DNA of 45,363 nt from Clostridiales bacterium. Lineage in GTDB: Bacteria > Bacillota > Clostridia > Oscillospirales > Oscillospiraceae. A model generated the notes under the pieces. The model did no database searches. It saw nothing but the letters and a program-made list of their open reading frames with translations, and was not told where the DNA came from. How positions within the stretch are numbered: position 1 is the stretch's first letter; each line of letters begins with the position of its first letter. Where the stretch lies: positions 1-45,363 of the forward strand of contig JAJPXY010000107.1 in assembly GCA_021205205.1 (NCBI GenBank), written 5' to 3'. Both the position numbers and the translations under genes were made by a program. Below, piece by piece: positions 7,463 through 17,142 of the stretch.

Positions 7463-7541
7463 ATGTGCAATGAGCGATGAGCAATGTGTAATGGCTCTGT
7501 TTTCAACCGCACTCGTAAAAAAAGCCGAAACGAAACGCAAA

Positions 7542-7571
7542 ACCGCCCTCTGGACAAACCAGGGGGGCGGT
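7542..7571 (-). terminator. Terminator between convergent pdxY-like and acyl-CoA synthetase genes
   Basis: The arms ACCGCCCTCTGG and CCAGGGGGGCGGT surround a short loop. Read leftward the hairpin is followed by TTTTGCGTTT, which serves the acyl-CoA synthetase gene. It may also stop rightward transcription weakly. Confidence 0.75.
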
Positions 7572-7590
7572 CAATGGTTTTAGTCGCGGT

Positions 7591-9306
7591 TTATTCCTCC
7601 GGTTCCAGGGCCGGAGCCGCGGGGTCGGTGGGCGCGGCGTCCTCCGGCTCCTCCTGTTTGGGGGCGGCCTTGTAGCGCTTGATTTTCCGGGTGGAGGTCT
7701 TTTCAAACTCCTTGTCCCGGATCTTCAGCCGCTGGATGTGCTTGTAGCTGGGCAGAGAGGCGTTGAGCTTGTCGATCTGCTTCTGGATGCGCCGGACCAG
7801 CTCCTTCCGGTTCAGACCGGTCTCCGGGTCGGGGTAGACCTCGGCAGTGATGGCGTTTTCGTCGGCGTAGACCACCACCTCCTGCACCTCGTCGATGCGC
7901 TCCACATACTGCTCGATCTCCTCCGGGGAGACGTTTTCCCCGTTGGAGAGAATGATGACGCTCTTTCTCCGCCCGGTGATGAAGAGAAAACCGTCCTCAT
8001 CCAGATAGCCCAGGTCGCCGGTGTGGAACCAGCCCTCGCTGTCGATGACCTCGGCGGTGGACTTGGGGTCGTTGTAATAGCCCAGCATGACGTTGGGGGC
8101 CTTCACCGCCACCTCGCCCCGGCCCTTGCCGTCCGGGTCCACGATTTTCAACTCTACGCAGGGCAGCAGCTGTCCCACGGAGCCGTCCCGGTGGTAGTTG
8201 TTCCGGTTGGCGGACAGCACCGGGGCGCACTCGGTAATGCCATAGCCATTGATCAGTTCCACGCCCAGGCTGCGGAACTCCTTCACAAAGCGGGGGTCCA
8301 GCGGCGCGCCGCCGCAGATCATGGTGTGCAGCTGGCCGCCAAATTTGTCGTGGACCGAGGCGAACAGCTTGCGGCGGCGGTCGATGCCCAGCCGCAGCAT
8401 GGCGTCGCTGGCGGCCATCCCCCGGCGGAGGGTCTTGGCCTGGCCCTGTTTCTCGGCGGTGCGCCAGATGGTCTTGGAGAAGGTCTCCACAAACAGCGGC
8501 ACCAGTACCAGAATGGTGGGCTTTGCCACCGGTATTTCCCGCATGAAGTTGGACAGGCTGGAGCAGATAAACACCGGCATCTGGCAGAAGAAGGGCACCA
8601 TCAGGCCCACCACCAGGCCGAAGGCGTGGGTGTAGGGCAGCACCGACATGGTGGAACCAGTGGGGTCGAAAATCTGCAGCATCCCGGTGATGTCGGCGGT
8701 GATGTTGCGCTGGGAGAGCATGACCCCCTTGCTGAACCCGGTGGAGCCGGAGGTGAAGAAGATGCAGGACAGGGCTTCCGGGTCCACCGTGACCCGGTCA
8801 TAGTGCTTCTTGCCCTTCTCCAGAGCCTTGTAACCGGCGGCCAGCCACTTGTTCATGTGGCTCATGGAGTAATAGCGGCGTTTGCGGCCATATTTCGTCT
8901 TGCAGAACCGGGCGATGCTCTCGCACGCCTCGCTGGTGACGATGATCTCCGCGTCGCTCTGGAACACCAGGGTGGCCGTCTCCACGTCGGTGGAGTCCTT
9001 GGAAATCAGCACCGCCACGTTGCCGGTGGTGACGATGGCGAAATAGGCCACCAGCCAGTGATAGGAGTTCTCGCTGATAAGGGCGATTTTCCGGCCTACG
9101 GTGTAGTGCTTCAACAGGTAGGTCCCCAGGGCACGGACGTCCCGGTAAAACTGGCCATAGGTGCGCTCCACCATGGCCTTGCGGCTCACCATATAGCGGA
9201 AGGCCGGTTCATCGGGGCAGGCCACGGCCTTTTGCTCCAGCAGTTGGCGCAGGTCGGTCAGCTCCCGCGCCGGATAGAGTGGATAGTCGGCATTTTTCAT
9301 TCGCAA
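7591..9306 (-). CDS. AMP-forming long-chain acyl-CoA synthetase (ANL superfamily)
   Basis: This 571-residue ligase activates a carboxylic acid to an acyl-adenylate and then to acyl-CoA. The adenylate-forming P-loop is FFTSGSTGFSKGVMLSQ near residue 185. The A5 motif is INGYGITECAPVLS, the A7/A8 region GWFHTGDLGYLDEDGFLFITGR, and NGENVSPEEIE leads to a lysine-rich C-terminal subdomain. The overall pattern fits fatty-acyl-CoA ligases of clostridia. The final ~25 residues are an acidic, proline-rich tail. It is monocistronic, with its own promoter and terminator. Substrate chain length cannot be deduced; an acyl-ACP synthetase is possible. Confidence 0.88.
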   Translation of the reverse strand: MRMKNADYPLYPARELTDLRQLLEQKAVACPDEPAFRYMVSRKAMVERTYGQFYRDVRALGTYLLKHYTVGRKIALISENSYHWLVAYFAIVTTGNVAVLISKDSTDVETATLVFQSDAEIIVTSEACESIARFCKTKYGRKRRYYSMSHMNKWLAAGYKALEKGKKHYDRVTVDPEALSCIFFTSGSTGFSKGVMLSQRNITADITGMLQIFDPTGSTMSVLPYTHAFGLVVGLMVPFFCQMPVFICSSLSNFMREIPVAKPTILVLVPLFVETFSKTIWRTAEKQGQAKTLRRGMAASDAMLRLGIDRRRKLFASVHDKFGGQLHTMICGGAPLDPRFVKEFRSLGVELINGYGITECAPVLSANRNNYHRDGSVGQLLPCVELKIVDPDGKGRGEVAVKAPNVMLGYYNDPKSTAEVIDSEGWFHTGDLGYLDEDGFLFITGRRKSVIILSNGENVSPEEIEQYVERIDEVQEVVVYADENAITAEVYPDPETGLNRKELVRRIQKQIDKLNASLPSYKHIQRLKIRDKEFEKTSTRKIKRYKAAPKQEEPEDAAPTDPAAPALEPEE

Positions 9307-9345
9307 TTTCTCCTTATTTAAATAAATCTTTTCATTTCTACAAAT

Positions 9346-9374
9346 ATTTTAAAGGAACCAACTGCAAAATGCAA
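9346..9374 (-). promoter_or_regulatory. Promoter of the acyl-CoA synthetase gene
   Basis: Read leftward: TTGCAT, 17 bases, TAAAAT, about 40 bases before the start at 9306. The palindrome CTGACTTGCAGTCAG (9386-9400) lies about 12 bases upstream of the -35 box and could bind a regulator. Confidence 0.6.
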
Positions 9375-9385
9375 GCACTGTTTTT

Positions 9386-9400
9386 CTGACTTGCAGTCAG
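9386..9400. promoter_or_regulatory. 15-bp perfect palindrome upstream of the acyl-CoA synthetase promoter
   Basis: CTGACT-TGC-AGTCAG is a perfect 6-3-6 inverted repeat in an AT-rich context just upstream of the -35 element. The position suits an activator site, or an upstream repressor site. No regulator can be named. Confidence 0.4.
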
Positions 9401-9487
9401 TTTTTGCAAAGAGGAAACAAAAAGAGATATTTCGCAGAATAGAACTACAAAAAAACAGTAAAACTGCCACAAAATACGCAAAAACAG

Positions 9488-9511
9488 GGCGGGTAAAAAA
9501 ACACCCGCCCC
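9488..9511 (-). terminator. Terminator of the dnaK-like gene
   Basis: GGGCGGGT and ACCCGCCC arms form a perfect stem. Read leftward the hairpin is followed by TGTTTTTG, 25 bases beyond the dnaK-like stop. Confidence 0.85.
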
Positions 9512-9535
9512 GTTTTTGTGTACAATAGCGCCGAT

Positions 9536-11365
<1,830 letters not shown>

Positions 11366-11589
11366 GTAAAAGCCTCCAAAATGTGGAGCAGGGAAGGTCG
11401 GCAGGACGGCGGCTTTCCCCTCCATCGTTCATTCTGGGATTACTATATCACACGAACATGAAGAAACTGTAAAGAATTCAGGAAAAAAGTAAAAATCGCA
11501 AAAATTTTTGTTTTTGAAGCAGAAGGATCCTCATCGACCGTGGCCGACGGCCACTGACTCACCCGCCCCTGCTCCAAATATTCCAAAAA

Positions 11590-11625
11590 AGAAGCTCCCC
11601 GGCCAAAAGCCGGGAAGCCCCTCGT
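11590..11625 (-). terminator. Terminator of the GGGtGRT operon
   Basis: Read leftward, GCTTCCCGGC, a TTTT loop and GCCGGGGAGC form a stem, followed by TTCTTTTTT. It lies about 100 bases beyond the stop at 11725. Confidence 0.8.
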
Positions 11626-11724
11626 GATGAGATTTGAGAACTTTTCAGAACCAAAACCGCTAATCCATTGCATTAACGGCAGTTTTTTGAACTGTCCACG
11701 CGCCCCTACTCTGGTTGGAGCGGT

Positions 11725-12723
11725 TTACTTGAGCGCTTCGGCCACAGCGACGGCCACGGCCACGGTAGCGCCGACCATGGGGTTGTTGCCCATGCCCAGG
11801 AAACCCATCATCTCCACGTGAGCGGGGACGGAGGAGGAACCGGCGAACTGAGCGTCAGAGTGCATACGGCCCATCGTATCGGTCATACCGTAAGAGGCAG
11901 GGCCGGCGGCCATGTTGTCGGGATGCAGGGTACGGCCGGTACCGCCACCGGAGGCGACGGAGAAGTACTTCTTGCCCTGCTGGATGCACTCCTTCTTGTA
12001 GGTGCCGGCAACAGGATGCTGGAAGCGGGTGGGGTTGGTGGAGTTGCCGGTGATGGAGACATCGACGCCCTCCATGTGCATGATAGCCACGCCCTCGCGG
12101 ACGTCGTCCGCGCCGAAGCAGCGGACAGCGGCCCGCTCGCCGTCGGAGTAGGCGGTCTCCTTGACCACGTCCACCTTGCCGGTGTAGTAGTCAAACTTGG
12201 TCTGCACATAGGTAAAGCCGTTGATGCGGGAGATGATCTGGGCGGCGTCCTTGCCCAGGCCGTTCAGGATGACGCGCAGGGGCTCTTTGCGGGCCTTGTT
12301 GGCGTTGCGGGCGATGCCGATGGCGCCCTCAGCGGCGGCGAAGGACTCGTGACCGGCCAGGAAGGCGAAGCACTTGGTCTCGTCCCGGAGGAGCATGGCG
12401 CCCAGGCCGCCGTGGCCGATGCCGACCTTGCGGTCGTCAGCGACGGAGCCGGGGATGCAGAAGGACTGGAGGCCGATGCCGATGGCGTCAGCGGCGTCGG
12501 CGGCGGTCTTCACGCCTTTTTTGATGGCGATGGCCGCGCCCACGCAGTAAGCCCAGCGGGCATTCTCGAAGGAGATGGGCTGGATGCCGGCGACGATCTC
12601 ATAGGGGTCGAAGCCCTTCGCCTGGCAGATCTCCCGGCACTCCTCCACGGAGGAGATGCCATACTCGGCCAGCACAGGCTGGATCTGGCCGATTCTTCTA
12701 TCGTAAGATTCAAACAGTGCCAT
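11725..12723 (-). CDS. GGGtGRT protein (uncharacterised conserved family)
   Basis: This 332-residue protein carries the family signature GGGTGRT (ASGGGTGRTLHPDN). Other conserved-looking stretches are GHGGLGAMLLRDETKCFAFLAGHESF, TYVQTKFDYYTGKVDVVKE and GNSTNPTRFQHPVAGTYKKEC. There is no signal peptide. The alanine/valine-rich C-terminus (NPMVGATVAVAVAVAEALK) looks like a packing helix. The gene starts 11 bases after an IscU/NifU-like scaffold gene, a pairing I know from other anaerobes. No biochemical function is established; an Fe-S or redox-linked role is inferred from the partner. Expression is probably high, given the perfect promoter at 13535-13563. Confidence 0.88.
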   Translation of the reverse strand: MALFESYDRRIGQIQPVLAEYGISSVEECREICQAKGFDPYEIVAGIQPISFENARWAYCVGAAIAIKKGVKTAADAADAIGIGLQSFCIPGSVADDRKVGIGHGGLGAMLLRDETKCFAFLAGHESFAAAEGAIGIARNANKARKEPLRVILNGLGKDAAQIISRINGFTYVQTKFDYYTGKVDVVKETAYSDGERAAVRCFGADDVREGVAIMHMEGVDVSITGNSTNPTRFQHPVAGTYKKECIQQGKKYFSVASGGGTGRTLHPDNMAAGPASYGMTDTMGRMHSDAQFAGSSSVPAHVEMMGFLGMGNNPMVGATVAVAVAVAEALK

Positions 12724-12734
12724 GTTCGTTCACC

Positions 12735-13427
12735 TTATTCCTTTCTGGGGTCGATGTACTTGGCGGCGTTGGCAAACTGGCCGTAAGTACCCTTCGCCTT
12801 CTCCAGGGCCTCGTTCGCGTCTACGCCATTCTTGATGGACTCCATCATCTTTCCAAGGTGGACGAACTCATAGCCACAGATCTCGGAATTGTCATCCAGA
12901 GCCAGACGGGTGATGTAACCCTCGGTCAGGGAGAGATAACGGGGGCCCTTGGCCTTGGTGGCAAAGATGGTGCCCACCTGACCGCACAGGCCCTTGCCCA
13001 GATCCTCCAGGGAGGTGCCGATAGGCAGGCCGCCCTCGGAGAACGCGGTCTGGGTACGGCCATAGACGATCTGCAGGAACAGTTCACGCATAGCGGTGTT
13101 GATGGCGTCGCACACCAAATCGGTGTTCAGCGCCTCCAGGATGGTCTTGCCAATGAGGATCTCACCGGCCATAGCGGCAGAGTGGGTCATGCCGGTGCAG
13201 CCGATGGTCTCGACCAGAGCTTCCTCAATGATGCCGTCTTTGACGTTCAGGGATAGCTTGCAGGCACCCTGCTGAGGGGCGCACCAGCCAATGCCGTGGG
13301 TGAAGCCGGAGATGTCCTTGATCTCCATGGCCTGGACCCACTTGCCCTCCTCGGGGATGGGAGCGGGACCGTGATAGGCGCCCTTGGTAACGGAGCACAT
13401 GTTTTGCACTTCTGCGGAGTAAATCAT
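12735..13427 (-). CDS. NifU/IscU-like iron-sulfur scaffold domain protein paired with GGGtGRT
   Basis: This is a 230-residue protein starting at MIYSAEVQNM (13427), where AAGGAAC lies upstream; the track start is 11 codons longer. Its central segment (GWCAPQQGACKLSLNVKDGIIEEALVETIGCTGMTHSAAMAGEIL) resembles the IscU/NifU N-terminal fold, with cysteines at the expected turns and a further one in TDLVCDAIN. A C-terminal extension (SLTEGYITRLALDDNSEICGYEFVHLGKM) is not part of ordinary IscU. It is the first gene of a two-gene operon with the GGGtGRT protein. Cluster binding is plausible from the cysteines, but general scaffold function is doubtful because a separate nifU-iscS pair exists at 42296-44061. 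Confidence 0.82.
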   Translation of the reverse strand: MIYSAEVQNMCSVTKGAYHGPAPIPEEGKWVQAMEIKDISGFTHGIGWCAPQQGACKLSLNVKDGIIEEALVETIGCTGMTHSAAMAGEILIGKTILEALNTDLVCDAINTAMRELFLQIVYGRTQTAFSEGGLPIGTSLEDLGKGLCGQVGTIFATKAKGPRYLSLTEGYITRLALDDNSEICGYEFVHLGKMMESIKNGVDANEALEKAKGTYGQFANAAKYIDPRKE

Positions 13428-13534
13428 GAGATGTTCCTTCCTTTCTTGAAATACAGCCAACGGACCCAGTCAACAAATCCGCATGGCAACGCAGGTGGTG
13501 GACAGTTCCTTAAAGAAATCTCACTTCTAAAAGA

Positions 13535-13563
13535 ATTATAGGACAAAATGCGGGGCTTGTCAA
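13535..13563 (-). promoter_or_regulatory. Perfect sigma-A promoter of the scaffold/GGGtGRT operon
   Basis: Read leftward: TTGACA, 17 bases, TATAAT. It lies about 110 bases upstream of the scaffold start, leaving a ~100-base leader. Confidence 0.85.
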
Positions 13564-13698
13564 TACGAAACAAGCTATGAGCTGTGAGCTTTTGGCGGTT
13601 CTTCGACGCGGTGCGCGGCGAACGGCTGACCGCCTGAACGGCCCTCGGTTTCCACAAAAAAATTGACTCCGGGTTTTCCTCTTTTTCTTGAATAACCC

Positions 13699-13727
13699 TT
13701 GACAGCTCCAAAGAGACTGTGTAATAT
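13699..13727 (+). promoter_or_regulatory. Promoter of the thiolase operon
   Basis: TTGACA, 17 bases, TAATAT, about 60 bases before the thiolase start, with GGAGG immediately upstream of the gene. It diverges from the GGGtGRT promoter. Confidence 0.8.
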
Positions 13728-13786
13728 AGTATCGAAAACTAGATTCTTTAATTTGGAATTTTATATCTCTTTTGGAGGTCCTGTTT

Positions 13787-14980
13787 ATGGATGAAATTGT
13801 CATCGTCAGCGCCGCCCGCACGCCTTTTGGCAAGTTCGGCGGCAGTCTTGCTTCTTTCTCCGCTCCCCAACTGGGCGGTCTGGCTATCAAAGAGGCCCTG
13901 CGCCGGGCCAACCTCTCCGGCGACCAGGTAGACGAGGCCATTATGGGCATCGTGGTCCCCGCTGGGGTGGGGCAGGTCCCCGCCCGGCAGGCGGCTGTGG
14001 CCGGGGGCATTCCCCACAACGTCCCCTCTTTTACCTTAAATAAAGTCTGCGGCAGCGCCTTGAAGGCCGTCACACTGGGGACGCAGATCATCAAGGCGGG
14101 CGACGCCGACACCATCGTGGCCGGCGGCATGGAGAGCATGAGCAACGCCCCCTATCTGGTGCCTGGCGCGCGCTGGGGCCAGCGGATGTTCGATGGCAAG
14201 CTGGTGGACGCCATGGTCAAAGACGGCCTGTGGTGCCCGGATGACGACGTTCACATGGCGGTCATCGGCGGCCAGGTGGCCCTGGAATCCGGTGTGACCC
14301 GGGAGATGCAGGACCGCTGGGCGCAGCGGAGCCAGGAGCGGTGGGCCGCAGGCGAGGCCAAGGGCGCTTTCGACCAGGAGCGGTTCCCTGTGGAAGTCAA
14401 ATCCAAGCGCAAGAGCTTCACCCTGGAGAAGGATGAAGGCCCCCACCCCACCTCCACCCTGGAGGGCCTGCAAAAGCTCAAGCCCCTGTTCGTCCCCGAC
14501 GGCTGCGTCACCGCGGGCAACGCCCCCGGCGTCAACGACGGCGCGGCGGCGGTGGTCATCATGCGCCGCAGCCACGCCGAGGCGGTGGGCGCGCCCATTC
14601 TGGCTACCATCAAGGGCTACGCCCAGGTCTCCCGGGAGTCCCGGTATATCTCCACCGCGCCGGGGTTCTCCATCCAGGCGCTGATGGAAAAGTACGGCCG
14701 GACGCTGGCTGACTTCGACATCATTGAAATCAACGAGGCTTTCGCCGCCGTGCCTCTGGTATCCTGCCTGAAAATTTTGGGCATGAGCTGGGAGGAGATG
14801 GACGAGAAGGTCAACGTCAACGGCAGCGCCGTGGCGGTGGGCCACCCCATCGGGGCCAGCGGCGCCCGCATCCTGATGACCATGATCTGGGAGCTGAAAC
14901 GCCGGGGCCAGAAGAACGGCGTCTGCGCCATCTGCTCCGGCATGGGCCAGGGCGACGCGGTCTGGATCGAAGTGGAGTAA
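13787..14980 (+). CDS. thlA: Acetyl-CoA acetyltransferase (thiolase II)
   Basis: This 397-residue thiolase condenses two acetyl-CoA to acetoacetyl-CoA or catalyses the reverse. The start MDEIVIVSAARTPFG follows GGAGG. The acylated cysteine lies in LNKVCGSALKAV (about C88). The histidine motif is GHPIGASGARI (about residue 351), and the second catalytic cysteine is in CAICSGMGQGDA (about residue 382). Length and motifs fit biosynthetic thiolases of butyrate-forming clostridia. It heads a rightward operon with 3-hydroxyacyl-CoA dehydrogenase and acyl-CoA dehydrogenase. Confidence 0.93.
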   Translation: MDEIVIVSAARTPFGKFGGSLASFSAPQLGGLAIKEALRRANLSGDQVDEAIMGIVVPAGVGQVPARQAAVAGGIPHNVPSFTLNKVCGSALKAVTLGTQIIKAGDADTIVAGGMESMSNAPYLVPGARWGQRMFDGKLVDAMVKDGLWCPDDDVHMAVIGGQVALESGVTREMQDRWAQRSQERWAAGEAKGAFDQERFPVEVKSKRKSFTLEKDEGPHPTSTLEGLQKLKPLFVPDGCVTAGNAPGVNDGAAAVVIMRRSHAEAVGAPILATIKGYAQVSRESRYISTAPGFSIQALMEKYGRTLADFDIIEINEAFAAVPLVSCLKILGMSWEEMDEKVNVNGSAVAVGHPIGASGARILMTMIWELKRRGQKNGVCAICSGMGQGDAVWIEVE

Positions 14981-14998
14981 AACGAGGGGGTATTTGCA

Positions 14999-15856
14999 AT
15001 GAAAATCATGGTCGTTGGAGCCGGACAGATGGGCCTGGGCATCGCCCAGGTCATGGCGGACGCCGGTCATATCACGCTGCTGAACAATCTGGACCACACG
15101 CCCCCGGAGCAGGGCATCCGCCAGGTGGCGGAGCGGCTGGCCCGGGCGGTGGTCAAGGGTCGCACCCAGGAGTCGGTGGACGCCGCCCTCTCCGGATTCA
15201 CTCCCTCCCACAGCCTGAAAGACGCGGCGGACTGCGACATGGTCTTTGAGGCCCTGGCCGAGGATCAGGACGTAAAGGAATACGCCCTCCGGGAACTGGA
15301 CAAGGTCTGCAAGCCGGAGTGCATTTTTGCCACCAACACCTCCTCCCTGCCCATCACCAAGCTGGCCAGCTTCACCAACCGCCCGGATAAAGTGGTGGGG
15401 ATGCACTTCATGAACCCCGTCCCCGTGATGAAGCTGGTGGAGGTCATCCCCGGCCTCGCCACCAGCAAGGACACCCTTCAGAAGGTCCACCTGCTGGCAA
15501 AAGAGTTGGGCAAGACCCCCGTGGAGGTCCGGGACGTGCCGGGCTTCGTCTCCAACCGGGTGCTGCAAGCCCTCATCAACGAGGCGGTGTGGTGCGTCTA
15601 CGAGGGCGTGGGGACCCCCGAGGCGGTGGACACCATCATGCGCCTGGGCATGAACCACCCCATGGGGCCGCTTGAGACCGCCGACCTGATCGGGCTGGAC
15701 ACGGTGCTCTCCATCCAGCAGACCATGTACGAGGGCTACGGCCAGGAGAAGTACCACCCCTGTCCCCTGCTCCAGCAGTACGTCAACGCCGGGTGGCTGG
15801 GCAAAAAGTCCGGCCGGGGCTTTTACGAGTATGAAAACGGCAGAAAGAAGTCCTGA
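14999..15856 (+). CDS. hbd: 3-hydroxybutyryl-CoA dehydrogenase
   Basis: This 285-residue NAD(P)-dependent enzyme reduces acetoacetyl-CoA to 3-hydroxybutyryl-CoA. The N-terminal Rossmann motif is VVGAGQMGLGIAQVMADAGH. The catalytic histidine is in VGMHFMNPVPVMKLVEVI, with the serine in FATNTSSLPI and the asparagine in VSNRVLQALINEA. The C-terminal domain has MGPLETADLIGLDTVLSI and ends GKKSGRGFYEY, as in the family. It begins 18 bases after the thiolase stop, with GAGGGGG as ribosome binding site, and ends three bases before the acyl-CoA dehydrogenase. Cofactor preference cannot be settled by reading. Confidence 0.93.
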   Translation: MKIMVVGAGQMGLGIAQVMADAGHITLLNNLDHTPPEQGIRQVAERLARAVVKGRTQESVDAALSGFTPSHSLKDAADCDMVFEALAEDQDVKEYALRELDKVCKPECIFATNTSSLPITKLASFTNRPDKVVGMHFMNPVPVMKLVEVIPGLATSKDTLQKVHLLAKELGKTPVEVRDVPGFVSNRVLQALINEAVWCVYEGVGTPEAVDTIMRLGMNHPMGPLETADLIGLDTVLSIQQTMYEGYGQEKYHPCPLLQQYVNAGWLGKKSGRGFYEYENGRKKS

Positions 15857-15859
15857 GCC

Positions 15860-16996
15860 ATGTTTGAACTGAAACCGGAATACCTGCTCATCCAGAAAAT
15901 GGCCCGGGAGTTCGCCCAGAACGAGGTCAAGCCCCTGGCGGCGGAGATCGACAAAACCGAGCGTTTCCCCACCGAGACGGTGGAGAAGCTGTTCCGCACC
16001 GGGCTGTTCGGCACCACCTGCCCCAAGGAGTACGACGGACAGGGGGGCGACACCATGGCCTATGTGCTGGCCCTGGAGGAAGTGGCCAAGTGCTGCGCCA
16101 CCACGGCGGTCATCTGGTCGGTCCACGGGGGACTGTGTATGTACCTGCTGAACCGCTACGGCACCGAGGCCCAGAAGCGCCGGTGGCTCCCCAAAATGAA
16201 CCGGGACACCCTCTGCGCCTTCGCCCTGACCGAGCCGGACGCGGGCACCGACGCCTCCACCGTCTCCACCGTGGCGGTGCGGGACGGGGACGACTATATC
16301 CTCAACGGCACCAAGACCTTCATCACCAACGCGGGACAGGCGGGGCTGTATATCATCCTGGCCAGCACCGACCGCAGCAAAAAGACCCGGGGCATCACCG
16401 CCTTTCTGGTCTCGGCGGACAACCCCGGCCTGACCGTGGGGCCGCCGGAGGACAAAATGGGCATCCGGGCCAGCGCCACCTGCGAGGTGGTGCTGACCGA
16501 CTGCCGGGTGCCCGCGGCGGACATTCTGGGCGTCGAGGGGCAGGGCTTTAAGCTGGCGCTCGCCGGGCTGGATTGCGGGCGCATCGGAATCGGCACCCAG
16601 GCGGTGGGCATCGCCCAGGGGGCCATCGACGAGACCATCGCCTACGTCAACACCCGCGTCCAGTTCGGCCAGCGGCTGAGCCAGATGCAGAACACCCAGT
16701 TCGTGCTGGCGGGGCTGCAAACCAAGGTGGACGCCGCCCGGCTGCTGGTGTGGCGGGCCGCAGAGCTGCGGGACGGGGGTCAGCCCTTCGGCAAGGAGGC
16801 GGCCATGGCGAAGCTGTTCGCCAGCGAGACCGCCAACGAAGTGACCCGGGCCTGCGTCCAGCTGTTCGGAGGCTATGGCTACACCCGCGCCTATCCCATC
16901 GAGCGGATGATGCGGGACGCCAAAATCACGGAGATCTATGAGGGCACCAGCGAGGCCCAGAAGATCGTTATCTCCCGGGCCATCGGGGTGAAATAG
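15860..16996 (+). CDS. bcd: Short-chain acyl-CoA dehydrogenase (butyryl-CoA dehydrogenase-like)
   Basis: This 378-residue FAD enzyme interconverts crotonyl-CoA or another short enoyl-CoA with the saturated acyl-CoA. Signatures are FALTEPDAGTDAS, GTKTFITNAGQAGLY, the DKMGIRAS segment and the C-terminal QLFGGYGYTRAYPIERMMRDAKITEIYEGTSEAQ with the catalytic glutamate (about E361). It is the third gene of the operon. In many clostridia the bcd gene is followed by etfB and etfA; here a terminator follows instead, so the electron-transfer flavoprotein must be encoded elsewhere. Butyryl-CoA is the likely product, but branched- or aryl-chain substrates are possible. Confidence 0.9.
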   Translation: MFELKPEYLLIQKMAREFAQNEVKPLAAEIDKTERFPTETVEKLFRTGLFGTTCPKEYDGQGGDTMAYVLALEEVAKCCATTAVIWSVHGGLCMYLLNRYGTEAQKRRWLPKMNRDTLCAFALTEPDAGTDASTVSTVAVRDGDDYILNGTKTFITNAGQAGLYIILASTDRSKKTRGITAFLVSADNPGLTVGPPEDKMGIRASATCEVVLTDCRVPAADILGVEGQGFKLALAGLDCGRIGIGTQAVGIAQGAIDETIAYVNTRVQFGQRLSQMQNTQFVLAGLQTKVDAARLLVWRAAELRDGGQPFGKEAAMAKLFASETANEVTRACVQLFGGYGYTRAYPIERMMRDAKITEIYEGTSEAQKIVISRAIGVK

Positions 16997-17016
16997 CTAT
17001 TCGCTATCAGAAATAA

Positions 17017-17051
17017 AACGGGCCTCTCCTCTGCGGGGAGGCTCGTTTTCG
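17017..17051 (+). terminator. Terminator of the thiolase operon
   Basis: GGGCCTCTCC and GGGGAGGCTCG arms enclose a TCTGC loop and are followed by TTTTC, about 20 bases after the acyl-CoA dehydrogenase stop. Confidence 0.8.
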
Positions 17052-17077
17052 CTGTGAAATTAAAATGTTACAGAAGA

Positions 17078-17106
17078 AAAACCGCTGACCGTCCGGCCAG
17101 CGGTTT
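17078..17106 (-). terminator. Terminator of the Na/Pi cotransporter gene
   Basis: AAACCGCTG and CAGCGGTTT arms form a perfect stem. Read leftward the hairpin continues into TTCTTCTG. It faces the terminator of the convergent thiolase operon. Confidence 0.75.
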
Positions 17107-17142
17107 GCGCGCTTATTTGTTGCCTGTATTTTCGGGGACGGT

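Noticed and set aside
11448-11473. Candidate dnaK promoter (TTTACA ... TATAGT read leftward)
   Set aside because: The spacer would be 20 bases, too long for a confident sigma-A promoter; no CIRCE inverted repeat was seen either.
14036-16720. 894-codon minus-strand ORF opposite the thiolase operon
   Set aside because: It is a shadow of three well-supported plus-strand genes. The translation is low-complexity (His/Gly/Ala/Val-rich) and has no domain.
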